From contig JAFGPL010000326.1 in assembly GCA_016936215.1 (NCBI GenBank), positions 1 through 62,897 on the forward strand: a DNA stretch of 62,897 nt, in the 5' to 3' direction. Source of the DNA: Bacteroidales bacterium (lineage in GTDB: Bacteria > Bacteroidota > Bacteroidia > Bacteroidales > UBA10428). A program made the translations under genes and the position numbers. Shown here in pieces: positions 54,523 to 62,897 of this stretch; position 1 is the first letter of the stretch; each line of letters begins with the position of its first letter. A model generated the notes under the pieces. It saw only the letters and a list, made by a program, of their open reading frames with translations, did no database searches and was not told the DNA's origin.

Positions 54523-54968
54523 TGAATATGAAGAAGTTTAAATTATTCCCAATATTTATATTGCTTTCCATAATATCTTTAAATATACGGGCACAGGATA
54601 TTTCACAGGTAGCTGCACAATGTGCAGCCGCTGCAGATGCCGTATATTTAAAAGATTATGTGGTAAACCTTGATGCAAGTACACCGGGCGGCGCACCAAA
54701 TCAGGCAAGGTTTGCACTTATGCTGAGCAAAAACACAAAGTATCGTTTCTCGGTTTGTCCGGCACCCAACTCAGAAGGTGAACCGGTATTAAAACTTTAT
54801 GATATGAATGTACTTGTTGGCAGTACTTATATTGAAGCTACCGGTAAAGATTTTCATATGTTTGACTTTAATTGCCAGAAATCAGGCATCTATCATGTTT
54901 TTATCTCATTTAAAGACGGAAAAGCGGGGGAAGCCGTAGGAGTTCTCTCTTTTGTTAAAAGACTTTAA
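54522..54968 (+). CDS. small exported protein of unknown function
   Basis: A 148-residue protein with a signal peptide (about 1-23, ending IRAQD) and a beta-rich mature part with three Cys (AAQCAAAAD, FSVCPAPN, FDFNCQKSG). The pattern RFALMLSKNTKYRFSVCPAPNSEGEPVLKLYD suggests a jelly-roll-like accessory domain. Coupled to the lipoprotein upstream, so the two may act together at the envelope as outputs of the operon. No family name. Confidence 0.7.
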   Translation: MNMKKFKLFPIFILLSIISLNIRAQDISQVAAQCAAAADAVYLKDYVVNLDASTPGGAPNQARFALMLSKNTKYRFSVCPAPNSEGEPVLKLYDMNVLVGSTYIEATGKDFHMFDFNCQKSGIYHVFISFKDGKAGEAVGVLSFVKRL

Positions 54969-54989
54969 AAATCTTATTTATAAATTACT

Positions 54990-55018
54990 GCCGGTACCTT
55001 CAAAGTACCGGCTTTTTT
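54990..55018 (+). terminator. intrinsic terminator at the end of the signalling operon
   Basis: GCCGGTAC (54990-54997), a seven-base loop and GTACCGGC (55005-55012) followed by TTTTTT. It separates the plus-strand operon from convergent DUF6427, whose stop overlaps the T run. Confidence 0.9.
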
Positions 55019-56024
55019 ATTTTATAAGCAATAACACCACCGACTGATAAACCACCCAAAAAACCGATAGTATTAATAAGCTAAAAATAAATCGTGTAAA
55101 AAAATTCAACCTGGCAAATACAAAATAATGGCTTATTAAAAATGTAACAGGTATGGCAATTATCAATATCAAATCCACCCCAAATGAAGGAACTATAAAA
55201 TAAAGCATAACCGAAAGCGCAAATACCCAGAAAAAGTAAAGAAAAAACTTACGTGCATGAATTTTCTTAGTATCGTATTTATTGAGCATAAAAAAACTTG
55301 AAACAAGAAAAATAAGGGCAAGAACGACTAAAAATACAACTAGCCCTGAAGTATCACTTATCATCTTACTTCTGGCTATAATACTGGTCCTGAATGTAAG
55401 GGATAATTCACCTAAATCTTTATCGAAAAAATAATAATATGCCATCAGAAACAAAAAGGGCAATATAAAACCAATGATTGAAAACACCCATTCCCTCCAT
55501 TTGGGTGTCCGCAGTATAATCAAGCCAAGCCAGATAAAAATGATGAAAAACAACGAATTAAAGTAGATGAGCCCTGAGAAGGAAACCATGAGCGCGGTAT
55601 CAAAATAATGATATGCAATACCTTGGTATTTATATGATTCAAAAATACGGTAAAATACAAGGAGGAGGATAAGCGATGCGAAAAGAACCGGCGTACACCT
55701 TTGCAGCATAATAACTCCGCTGGTTATCATTAAATATATAAAGGCCGGCATATAGGTGCGTTCCGGAATAAAAAAATACCTGATATTAAGCCTGACCATT
55801 AAAATGCTCATCATAAATAAAAGGAACAATGAGATGATTTTTGAAACTACAATATGTGAGGTACAAAAATCAATCAATGGTTTATAAAGGGGTGCAGGAA
55901 AACTGTCGAAAGGAAAAGTAACAAAACTTGTGTCTGAAAATCCGGGAAGCCATGCCAGGATTACAATCAGGGGCAATAAAATAACAACCGCAGGACGGTT
56001 GCTTTTAAACAGTCGAAGGAACAT
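55017..56024 (-). CDS. DUF6427 family membrane protein
   Basis: A 335-residue protein with about 9-10 predicted membrane helices and few charged residues. Opening MFLRLFKSNRPAVVILLP and the SGLIYFNSLFFIIFIWLGLIIL region fit the DUF6427 group known from Bacteroidota. Function unknown. It is downstream of trxA on the same strand but separated by 294 bases. Confidence 0.7.
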   Translation of the reverse strand: MFLRLFKSNRPAVVILLPLIVILAWLPGFSDTSFVTFPFDSFPAPLYKPLIDFCTSHIVVSKIISLFLLFMMSILMVRLNIRYFFIPERTYMPAFIYLMITSGVIMLQRCTPVLFASLILLLVFYRIFESYKYQGIAYHYFDTALMVSFSGLIYFNSLFFIIFIWLGLIILRTPKWREWVFSIIGFILPFLFLMAYYYFFDKDLGELSLTFRTSIIARSKMISDTSGLVVFLVVLALIFLVSSFFMLNKYDTKKIHARKFFLYFFWVFALSVMLYFIVPSFGVDLILIIAIPVTFLISHYFVFARLNFFTRFIFSLLILSVFWVVYQSVVLLLIK

Positions 56025-56318
56025 ACTAAAAGCTTTTTTTTACTGTTTAAAACCAAAAAATCTGTTGCAACGACGAATTTAACATCATTCCTAAGTGCAT
56101 TTAACAGGGTTAAAAATAGTGCAAATAATATTAATGCAGTGTTGTTTGCAAAAAAATATTGGGCTTTACCCTGCAGAGAAAAAGCCCGCATATTTATTTC
56201 ACAGCACTTACAAAACGAACTTGTTACGAAAAATGAATAAATAGGAAATGCCGAAGTGAAAATTGGCATCATGCCAACCGGAATCATTTTCCCTTCGGCG
56301 TTACAGGTAAAACAATAT
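56025..56318 (-). other. 294-base gap with nested inverted repeats
   Basis: Just downstream of trxA on the minus strand, GCCGAAG and CTTCGGC arms enclose a second palindrome, TTGGCATGATGCCAA. Further on, GGGCTTT pairs with AAAGCCC. No U run follows the first stem, so it is not a canonical terminator. A frame of ~120 codons crosses here but looks random. Confidence 0.45.
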
Positions 56319-56636
56319 TTATAAAAGTGATTCAAGTTTGTTTACGAAAACACTTTTGGGAACAGCACCTACCTGTTTGTCTGCTACTTCGCCATTTTTA
56401 AAATAAAGAACAGTTGGAATATTCCTAATCCCATATTTTGCAGAAATCCCCGGATTATTGTCAACATCTACTTTGCCGACTATTGCCTTATCTTTGTATT
56501 GTTCAGCTATTTCGCTAATAATCGGTCCTACCATACGGCATGGGCCACACCATTCAGCCCAGAAATCAACAATTACAGGTTTATCTGCCTGACTTACAAT
56601 CTCATCAAAATTACTATCGGTAAACTCTAAAGCCAT
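56319..56636 (-). CDS. trxA: thioredoxin
   Basis: A 105-residue cytosolic thioredoxin with the active site FWAEWCGPCR (Cys30, Cys33) and the cis-Pro motif RNIPTVLYFKNGE. It is 67 bases downstream of dnaE on the same strand, a recurrent order in Bacteroidota, and no -7 box is evident in the gap, so cotranscription is likely. Confidence 0.95.
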   Translation of the reverse strand: MALEFTDSNFDEIVSQADKPVIVDFWAEWCGPCRMVGPIISEIAEQYKDKAIVGKVDVDNNPGISAKYGIRNIPTVLYFKNGEVADKQVGAVPKSVFVNKLESLL

Positions 56637-56703
56637 AATTGAATGTTTTTAAGATAATTAATTACTATATAAATTTAATAAATTCCTTTATTACTTTGCC
56701 GGT

Positions 56704-59700
56704 TCAATATACTTTAAATTCAACTTCGGGGGTTTTTTGCAAAAACTCTACCAACTGGTTTGTTAGCTCAATACGTTGTGCCCTTGAATACATTTCCACG
56801 CTCATCTTTTCAACCGGATCAATGAAAAGAAATTTCATTGTTACATTCCCCTGTTTAGAAGACAATTTCTTAATTTCATGTATCAGTTCATCCGATAAGT
56901 TTTCTACAGATATTTTAACCGATAAATTCTTAATAAGTTCATCACGAACGTTACTTAACAGCGAAATGCTTTTAATCCTGAATTCAAGTTCATTTTTGCG
57001 CCAGGTGCTTTCACTAAAGCATCCTTTGATAAGCAAGGAATAACCTTCGTAGAAATATTTTCTGTATGTTTCATAATCGCGGCCAAACATGGTAAGTGTG
57101 TATGAATCAGAGTAATCCTCAATGGTCATTGACCCATAGGGTTTACCATTTTTTGTCATAGCATTCTTAACTGATGTAACTATTCCGGCCACGGTAACCT
57201 CCTTATCCTTGATTTTATCGGGATACCTGAATTCAGCAAGCTGGGTATTGCAATAGGTTTCAATTTCCAGTTTATAATAATCAAGCGGATGGGCAGATAA
57301 ATAAATACCAATCAGTTCTTTTTCTTTGTTGAGCCTTGCCAGTGTTGACCATTCTATCCCTTCAGGGATAGCCGGCTTTACAACTTCAATGGTTTCAATG
57401 TCACCAAAAAGAGTTGGGGCAGCGTTGTTCTCGCTCTGCATTTTATTACCGTATTTTATAAGCAATTCAACAAATGGAACATCATTGTCTGAACTGGCAA
57501 AGAACTGATGACGTTTTATCCCTTCGAAACTGTCAAAGCCGCCAGCCATTGCAAGTGCCTCCATAGACCTCTTGTTAACCGTGGTAAGATTGACCCTTTC
57601 AACAAAATTGTAAATATTCTTAAAAGCACCCCCTTTATCACGTACCTCAATGATATGTTCAACCGCGGCTTCGCCAACACCTTTGATGGCAGCCATTCCA
57701 AACCGGATATCGCCGCTTTTATTAACGGTAAACCTTGCATGGCTTTCATTTATATCAGGTACCAGCACATTCAGCCCCATCCTCCTGCACTCGTCCATGA
57801 AAAATGTAATTTTCTTTATATCATTAAGGTTACGGCTTAAGACGGCGGCCATAAATTCTGCCGGGTAATGTGCTTTAAGATATGCTGTCTGATAAGATAC
57901 ATAAGCATAACAGGTGGAATGCGATTTGTTGAATGCATATTCGGCAAACGATTCCCAGTCCTTCCATATTTTATTGACAATATCTTCGTGAAATCCGTTA
58001 TTCCTGCAACCCTCAACGAATTTCTCCTTCAACTGGTCCATCATGGCCCTGATCTTCTTGCCCATTGCCTTTCGCAAAGAGTCGGCCATGCCCTTTGTAA
58101 AACCGGCAAGTTTTTGCGAAAGAAGCATTACCTGTTCCTGGTACACTGTAATCCCATATGTATCTTTGAGATACTCTTCCATTTCGGGCAGATCATAAGT
58201 TATCTTTTCTTTGCCAAGCTTACGGTTAATAAAGCTGGGGATGTAATCCATCGGGCCGGGCCTGTAAAGTGCGTTCATGGCAATAAGGTCTTCGAACCGG
58301 TTGGGCTTCAGCATACGAAGGTATTTTTTCATCCCTTCTGATTCAAACTGGAATAACCCGGTGGTTTCTCCCCTGCTATAAAGATCAAAGGTTTTCTGGT
58401 CATCAAGGGGGATGTTTTCTATATCGAGGGTGATGCCTTTTGATTTTTGTATGTTTTCAATCGTGTCTTTAATAATTGAAAGTGTTTTCAACCCTAAAAA
58501 ATCCATCTTGAGCATGCCCACCGATTCGATATGCTTGCCGTCAAACTGGGTTACAAATAACTCGGCATCTTTATTGATACATATGGGAATATGTTCTTCA
58601 AGGTCATTTCGCCCGATAATGATGCCGCATGCGTGTACACCGGTCTGCCTAACACTTCCTTCAAGTACCTCGGCATATTTGAGTGTTTGCGAAACCAGTT
58701 CGTTGGCTGAATTGCGCTCGGACAGAAGTTCCGGAACCTCTTCGTATGCTTTGGAAAAGGTAGTCCCCGGGCGTTCGGGTACCAGCTTGGCCAACCTGTC
58801 AGCTTCCGAAAGTTCGAGTTTTTGAACACGGGCTACATCCCTGATGGCCATTTTAGGTGCCATTGTTCCAAAAGTGATTATATGTGCTACCCTTTTCTTG
58901 CCGTACTTGTTAACCACCCATTGAAGAACCCTTTCACGGCCATCTTCGTCAAAGTCAATATCAATATCCGGCATCGAAACACGGTCGGGGTTGAGGAACC
59001 TTTCAAACAGAAGGTCATATTTTATCGGGTCAATATCGGTAATCCTCAGGCAGTAAGCTACCACCGAACCCGCTGCGGAACCTCTGCCGGGACCCACAGA
59101 TACGCCAAGTTCACGGGCCGCACGGATAAAATCCCATACAATTAAAAAATATCCGGGGAAGCCCATTTTCTTGATCGTATCAAGCTCAAAATCAATTCTC
59201 TCTTTAAGCGGTTCTGATATTTCATGATAACGCACCCCGGCTCCCTCATAAGTTAGATGCCGCAAGTAATCGTCAGGGCCTTCAAAACCATCAGGAATCT
59301 CAAAGTGGGGCATCACCGGCGGGCTGTTCAACTCGTATTTTTCAACTTTTTCAACAATTTCATTGGTGTTGGACAATGCTTCGGGAATGTCAGCAAATAA
59401 TTCCCTCATCTCCTGTTGCGTTTTCAGCCACTCCTGTTTGGTATACCGAAGGCGGTTCTGGTCGTCTACATCCTTTCCGGTACTTATACATAAGAGCCTG
59501 TCATGCGCAGGGGCATCTTCTTCGTTGATAAAATGCACATCGTTGGTTGCTATTACCTTTGTACCGGTCTCTTTGGCCAGTTTGAGCAACTGCTCGTTTA
59601 CAAAAACCTGGTCGTTGTAAACCTCCTTGTCAATGGCAGGATCACCTGATTTGTGCCTTTGGAGCTCAAGATAAAAATCATCCCCGAAAATGGCTTTATA

Positions 59701-60924
59701 CTCCATTAATACCTTTTTCGCTGCTTCGTAATCCTCATGCCTCAATGTATAGGGTATCTCACCGTTAAGACATGCTGAAGATGCGATTAGACCTTTGCTG
59801 AATAAAGCAATAACCTTTTTGTCAATGCGCGGTTTGTAATAGAACCCTTCTGTCCAGCCCTTTGAAACCAGTTTTATCAGGTTTTGGTACCCTTCTTTAT
59901 TTTTCGCGAGAAGAATCAGGTGAAATCCACCACCATCAATCTTATCCGACTTTTCAAGCATCGAACGTTTTGCAATATAGACTTCACATCCCAGTATTGG
60001 TTTGATTCCCTGTTTTAATGCTTCGTTGTGAAACTCTTTAACGCCAAACATATTGCCATGATCGGTAATGGCCAGCGCCACCATCTTGTCATTGACAGCC
60101 TTCGATATTAACGATTTTATATCTGCCGCCCCGTCAAGTATAGAGTACTGTGAATGCACATGCAGGTGTGTGAACGGATTATTGTTCTCATTCGGTACAG
60201 CAATTGTTGTATCCTCTGAATCAGTTACAAATTCAATGGCCTTTTCAGAAAAATTTGAGATTATTTCGATATCAAAAGGCTGAATTGGCCCTGTATTTGT
60301 TTTTCTGTAATCCTGAAGTTCCTCATCGGTCAATCCAATTTTTTCAGCCTGGTATACCCCCAGTCTTACTAATTCCAGGAAACACCTTGCAGTAGCTGCC
60401 ACGTCTGCTGATGCATTATGTGCTTCGTCAAAATTTTCTCCAAACAGTTTCTGATGCAGCTCGGCAAGGTTAGGCCATTTGTATTTTCCGCCTTTGCCAC
60501 CGGGAAGGGCACAAAAATCGGTGGAGGAATCCATGGTACATATTTTTTTCATGGATTGAAGTATATCCTCCATGCCCATTCGAAAATATTCGGCACCAAT
60601 TATATTCAGGTCAAATTCAATATTATGCCCGATTACCCTTGAGCAATTTTTCAATGCATTTGAAAACTCACCGAGTACAAATCCCAGGTCATATCCTTCA
60701 GATAATGCCCTTTCTGTTGATATCCCATGTACTTTCTCGGCGCTGAAAGGAATAGTATAACCTTCGGGTTTTACAATATAATTTCTTGCTTCAATTAATT
60801 TTCCATTTTTATCGTGGACCTCCCAGGCAAGCTGCACCATTCTCGGCCAATTGTCCGAATCGGTTACCGGAGCCTGATAATTTTTTGGAAGACCGGTTGT
60901 TTCTGTATCAAATATTAAATACAT
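56704..60924 (-). CDS. dnaE: DNA polymerase III alpha subunit with fused N-terminal proofreading exonuclease
   Basis: A 1406-residue replicative polymerase. Residues 1 to about 185 are a DnaQ-type DEDDh exonuclease: FDTETTG, IGHNIEFDLN and HNASADVAATARCF. Next a PHP domain begins at THLHVHSQYSILDG, then the palm with catalytic acids in MPDIDIDFDEDGRERV. The finger/helix-hairpin regions include AYRPGPMDYIPSF-like and KSHSTCYAYVSYQTAYLK. The OB domain carries VTVAGIVTSVKNAMTKNG near the C-terminus. Ordinary DnaE is about 1150 residues; the extra length is the exonuclease. It may therefore proofread in cis. Confidence 0.95.
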   Translation of the reverse strand: MYLIFDTETTGLPKNYQAPVTDSDNWPRMVQLAWEVHDKNGKLIEARNYIVKPEGYTIPFSAEKVHGISTERALSEGYDLGFVLGEFSNALKNCSRVIGHNIEFDLNIIGAEYFRMGMEDILQSMKKICTMDSSTDFCALPGGKGGKYKWPNLAELHQKLFGENFDEAHNASADVAATARCFLELVRLGVYQAEKIGLTDEELQDYRKTNTGPIQPFDIEIISNFSEKAIEFVTDSEDTTIAVPNENNNPFTHLHVHSQYSILDGAADIKSLISKAVNDKMVALAITDHGNMFGVKEFHNEALKQGIKPILGCEVYIAKRSMLEKSDKIDGGGFHLILLAKNKEGYQNLIKLVSKGWTEGFYYKPRIDKKVIALFSKGLIASSACLNGEIPYTLRHEDYEAAKKVLMEYKAIFGDDFYLELQRHKSGDPAIDKEVYNDQVFVNEQLLKLAKETGTKVIATNDVHFINEEDAPAHDRLLCISTGKDVDDQNRLRYTKQEWLKTQQEMRELFADIPEALSNTNEIVEKVEKYELNSPPVMPHFEIPDGFEGPDDYLRHLTYEGAGVRYHEISEPLKERIDFELDTIKKMGFPGYFLIVWDFIRAARELGVSVGPGRGSAAGSVVAYCLRITDIDPIKYDLLFERFLNPDRVSMPDIDIDFDEDGRERVLQWVVNKYGKKRVAHIITFGTMAPKMAIRDVARVQKLELSEADRLAKLVPERPGTTFSKAYEEVPELLSERNSANELVSQTLKYAEVLEGSVRQTGVHACGIIIGRNDLEEHIPICINKDAELFVTQFDGKHIESVGMLKMDFLGLKTLSIIKDTIENIQKSKGITLDIENIPLDDQKTFDLYSRGETTGLFQFESEGMKKYLRMLKPNRFEDLIAMNALYRPGPMDYIPSFINRKLGKEKITYDLPEMEEYLKDTYGITVYQEQVMLLSQKLAGFTKGMADSLRKAMGKKIRAMMDQLKEKFVEGCRNNGFHEDIVNKIWKDWESFAEYAFNKSHSTCYAYVSYQTAYLKAHYPAEFMAAVLSRNLNDIKKITFFMDECRRMGLNVLVPDINESHARFTVNKSGDIRFGMAAIKGVGEAAVEHIIEVRDKGGAFKNIYNFVERVNLTTVNKRSMEALAMAGGFDSFEGIKRHQFFASSDNDVPFVELLIKYGNKMQSENNAAPTLFGDIETIEVVKPAIPEGIEWSTLARLNKEKELIGIYLSAHPLDYYKLEIETYCNTQLAEFRYPDKIKDKEVTVAGIVTSVKNAMTKNGKPYGSMTIEDYSDSYTLTMFGRDYETYRKYFYEGYSLLIKGCFSESTWRKNELEFRIKSISLLSNVRDELIKNLSVKISVENLSDELIHEIKKLSSKQGNVTMKFLFIDPVEKMSVEMYSRAQRIELTNQLVEFLQKTPEVEFKVY

Positions 60925-61190
60925 CAGCGGTTAATATATCAGAATTTATAAATTACTGATTTAGTGCAGATTTATAATAAGAGTTGTGGATAGTAAAATT
61001 AATCCAAATAAGGGCAAAAAAACAGAATTGTTGATAACTATGGAAAAAATGATAACTTGGGCGGGCAATTACCAGGTATGTAAAGGTTACCAAATAAAAA
61101 ACCGCCCTATAAAAGCAAACTGGAGTATATTCTATCTGAAAATTCCAAAATAGCTTTTACAAAGCGGCTCTTTTTTAAAAAATCTTTTTA
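60925..61190. other. 266-base AT-rich gap upstream of dnaE with DnaA-box-like motifs
   Basis: It holds TGTGGATAG (60985-60993; complement CTATCCACA) and TGTTGATAA (61029-61037; complement TTATCAACA), each one mismatch from TTATCCACA. It also has a GGGCGG/CCGCCC inverted repeat (about 61058-61107). No coding frame. It contains the dnaE promoter region, though no TAnnTTTG box was found. Confidence 0.35.
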
Positions 61191-61718
61191 TCAGAGGTTA
61201 CTGGTAGTTTTTTTCAGAAGAAAACTTTCAATGTTCTGCTTGAACATTGTTTTGGTTTCTTCCGGAGTCCTTGCGATACCCGAAGCCATGCTCGGGTTTC
61301 CCTCCAGGGGACAATACAGGAAAGCCGGAATACCCTGAACCCCAAAGACTGCAGCAAGTTCCTGTTCAACCTGAACGTCAATTTTATAAACATGAATCTT
61401 GCCTGAATACTCTTTTGCAAGTTCATCAAGTATGGGCGAAGTAATCTTGCATGGAGCACACCAGTCAGCATAAAAATCAATAATACAGGGTAATTTACCT
61501 TTAAAAACCCATGTACTTGGATTTTTTTCGTAATCCATTACCTTTTCAAGAAAGTCTTTTTTTGTAAGATGAATGGGCTTGTCATAAACCACTTCATCAA
61601 CATTTGCCTGCAATGATGGTGTATTGTTGTTCACTGTGCTGTTATCACCTGCATTCTGGCTTTTGCAACTGCCCATTATGGCCACCGCAATTATTAAAAA
61701 ACCTAATTTCTTTCTCAT
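61191..61718 (-). CDS. thioredoxin-fold lipoprotein
   Basis: About 175 residues from ATG at 61718 (an ATG at 61733 would add five residues before the signal). Lipoprotein signal MRKKLGFLIIAVAIMGSC, a low-complexity linker rich in Asn/Ser/Thr, then a thioredoxin domain with FYADWCAPCK and the cis-Pro segment GVQGIPAFLYCPLEG. It faces the periplasm or outer membrane and probably reduces or exchanges disulfides of exported proteins. Confidence 0.85.
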   Translation of the reverse strand: MRKKLGFLIIAVAIMGSCKSQNAGDNSTVNNNTPSLQANVDEVVYDKPIHLTKKDFLEKVMDYEKNPSTWVFKGKLPCIIDFYADWCAPCKITSPILDELAKEYSGKIHVYKIDVQVEQELAAVFGVQGIPAFLYCPLEGNPSMASGIARTPEETKTMFKQNIESFLLKKTTSNL

Positions 61719-61749
61719 ATATGTTATGTTCATGTTGAATTTTTCGGTA

Positions 61750-61757
61750 CAAAATTA
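61750..61757 (-). promoter_or_regulatory. -7 box for the thioredoxin lipoprotein
   Basis: On the minus strand TAATTTTG fits TAnnTTTG, about 31 bases before the ATG at 61718; upstream is strongly AT-rich. Confidence 0.5.
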
Positions 61758-61871
61758 ATAAATATATTTAAATATATACATATGTTATGCTATAAATCAT
61801 ACTAAAGATATGTTAAAAATAGCAAAATCTTAACAGATATGGTACTCAACCAAAGAATACATTATTAAAAA

Positions 61872-62519
61872 TCAAGATGTCAATTCATCAGGGGATTGCA
61901 GGTGGTAAAAAACCGAGTGCTCCGAAAAAATAATTTCAACCACGTTTATGGAAATAAGTTTAGCCAGTATCTTCTCTACAAAGTATTTTTTGTCCTCAAT
62001 CAGTGTTGCGATCTCCCGTGATGTAAGCATTTCGTTCTCTTTCAGAATTTTAAGTACTTTTTTCTCTTTGATACCATACCTGATATACACTCCTTTCTTT
62101 TGATTTTTAAGTTTCCATACATTCAACATCACCACATTGGCCAGAAAATTCTCATCTTTAATCCTCACATAAGCCATCCATTTCCCTTCCTCGGTTTTTG
62201 CATATGTGGGTTTCTTAACAGATTCGGGTATCGTAACCTCCAAAACCCATTTGCCGCCTACGTTCCATTTTCTCGTAGAATATTCAACAGCCGGTTTGCA
62301 AAAAAGGTGAGCTGCCGATTCAACCATGTAATCTTCTTCTTCGGTCCTGATCCCTGAAATCACTCCGTTGTCTTTCACACCCACCAGCAGAGTTCCCCCG
62401 TTGGTGTTGGCAAATGCTGAAAAGGTACGCGCAATCTTCTTGGCATCTGAGATTTCAAACTTGAAATCGAGTTGCTGGTGTTCTCCCTGGCCTATCAGAT
62501 TTTTTATGTATTGTTCCAT
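61872..62519 (-). CDS. AlbA_2 (Schlafen-type) domain protein with winged-helix C-terminus
   Basis: About 215 residues from ATG at 62519; a further upstream ATG at 62546 adds nine unlikely residues. The N-terminal AlbA_2 domain has QLDFKFEISDAKKIARTFSAFANTNGG and LLVGVKDNGVISGI, the family core. The C-terminus has a winged-helix-like segment (KVLKILKENEMLTSREIATLIE). Family members are often called ATP-binding or transcriptional regulators. DNA/RNA binding is likely; the target is unknown. Confidence 0.83.
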   Translation of the reverse strand: MEQYIKNLIGQGEHQQLDFKFEISDAKKIARTFSAFANTNGGTLLVGVKDNGVISGIRTEEEDYMVESAAHLFCKPAVEYSTRKWNVGGKWVLEVTIPESVKKPTYAKTEEGKWMAYVRIKDENFLANVVMLNVWKLKNQKKGVYIRYGIKEKKVLKILKENEMLTSREIATLIEDKKYFVEKILAKLISINVVEIIFSEHSVFYHLQSPDELTS

Positions 62520-62695
62520 TGCAAAGGCTTGTAAATATAACAACAATATGCACTCAGATGCCGGGTAAAGTTAATGCTGAAAACCGACTCTGCCAAGTAT
62601 GCTTTTGAAAAGATAATTCATCACTGGTAAATGCCTGAAAAATTCGAACAGGTAATAAAATTAAACGAGTTAAGTAAGATTTTAATTTTTTTTGA

Positions 62696-62703
62696 TATTT
62701 TTG
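62696..62703 (+). promoter_or_regulatory. -7 box upstream of tRNA-Ala
   Basis: TATTTTTG fits TAnnTTTG, 63 bases before the mature tRNA 5' end; upstream is T-rich without a clear -33. Confidence 0.4.
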
Positions 62704-62766
62704 CCACGGTTCTTTACATTACTTTTTACCCGGGTAAAAATATTATTAGAATTGAACTGCATTAAC

Positions 62767-62843
<77 letters not shown>

Positions 62844-62848
62844 AATAA

Positions 62849-62873
62849 GGATAGTTTCGGCTATCCTTTTTTT
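62849..62873 (+). terminator. intrinsic terminator after tRNA-Ala
   Basis: GGATAG (62849-62854), loop TTTCGG and CTATCC (62861-62866) followed by seven T residues, five bases after the CCA. Confidence 0.9.
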
Positions 62874-62897
62874 ATTGTTGTCAATTGGCCCAGGGCG

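Noticed and set aside
55967-56335. A 122-codon open frame on the minus strand across the trxA-DUF6427 gap
   Set aside because: It overlaps both neighbours out of frame, has no family features and an uneven Cys/Phe-rich composition; the gap is better explained by palindromes.
60925-61190. Replication origin next to dnaE
   Set aside because: Only two imperfect DnaA-like boxes, no dnaA, no clear unwinding element beyond general AT richness.

Overview
The window comes from a member of the Bacteroidota. Three things show this. Several genes are preceded by the phylum's TAnnTTTG -7 promoter box. There is a type IX secretion cargo/partner pair (an SprB-repeat protein with a type B sorting domain followed by PorP/SprF). 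Phylum-typical families also occur (DUF2723, DUF6427, Reg_prop sensors, S23 four-helix-bundle protein). It reads as a chromosomal segment of medium-low GC. I cannot name a genus.

Layout. 1-7409: housekeeping genes: dCMP deaminase, S41 protease, prfB with an intact programmed +1 frameshift, a cation/proton antiporter, recX, prmC and ribD. 7655-13196: a two-gene unit of a secreted TPR-caspase-like protease and a Reg_prop/SpoIIE phosphatase sensor. 13197-17286: dxs, an OmpA-type lipoprotein and a radical SAM protein. 17391-21611 (minus strand): the translation block rplM-rpsI-rpsB-tsf, a terminator, then pyrH-frr. 21800-27850: O-antigen-ligase-like protein, 3-methyladenine glycosylase, a DUF2723 membrane protein and a polysaccharide deacetylase.

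27885-35662 is the accessory highlight: a lasso peptide gene cluster of the paeninodin type. The minus arm holds the asparagine-synthetase-like cyclase (C) and a nucleotidyltransferase. The plus arm holds an HPr-kinase-like protein, a PAPS sulfotransferase, the PqqD-like B1, the transglutaminase-like B2 protease and a 49-residue precursor (35513-35662) that is easily missed. The precursor has a W-x-x-P-x-L leader motif, a Thr at the -2 position and a 20-residue core with Pro8-Glu9. The cluster is interrupted twice. A decayed/intact array of S23 genes lies in the divergent promoter region, and a DUF559 gene bracketed by direct repeats of about 210-255 bp lies between B1 and B2. The precursor and the first ~290 codons of the following SprB-repeat gene share an AT-rich composition unlike their surroundings.

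35670-40907 is the T9SS cargo/PorP pair. 41366-54968 is a long signalling operon: CheR, HAMP/GAF/PAS sensor, degenerate CheR, stand-alone CheB, membrane GAF protein, GAF/PAS/SpoIIE phosphatase, SiaB-like kinase, SiaC-like phosphoprotein (Thr68 conserved), a large ABCG-type transporter with an extra N-terminal domain, and two exported proteins. It looks like a SiaABC partner switch whose output is not a diguanylate cyclase. 55017-62843 carries a DUF6427 membrane protein, trxA, dnaE fused to an N-terminal proofreading exonuclease, a thioredoxin-fold lipoprotein, an AlbA_2 (Schlafen-type) regulator and tRNA-Ala(GGC) with its terminator. All calls rest on reading motifs by eye; no search was run.
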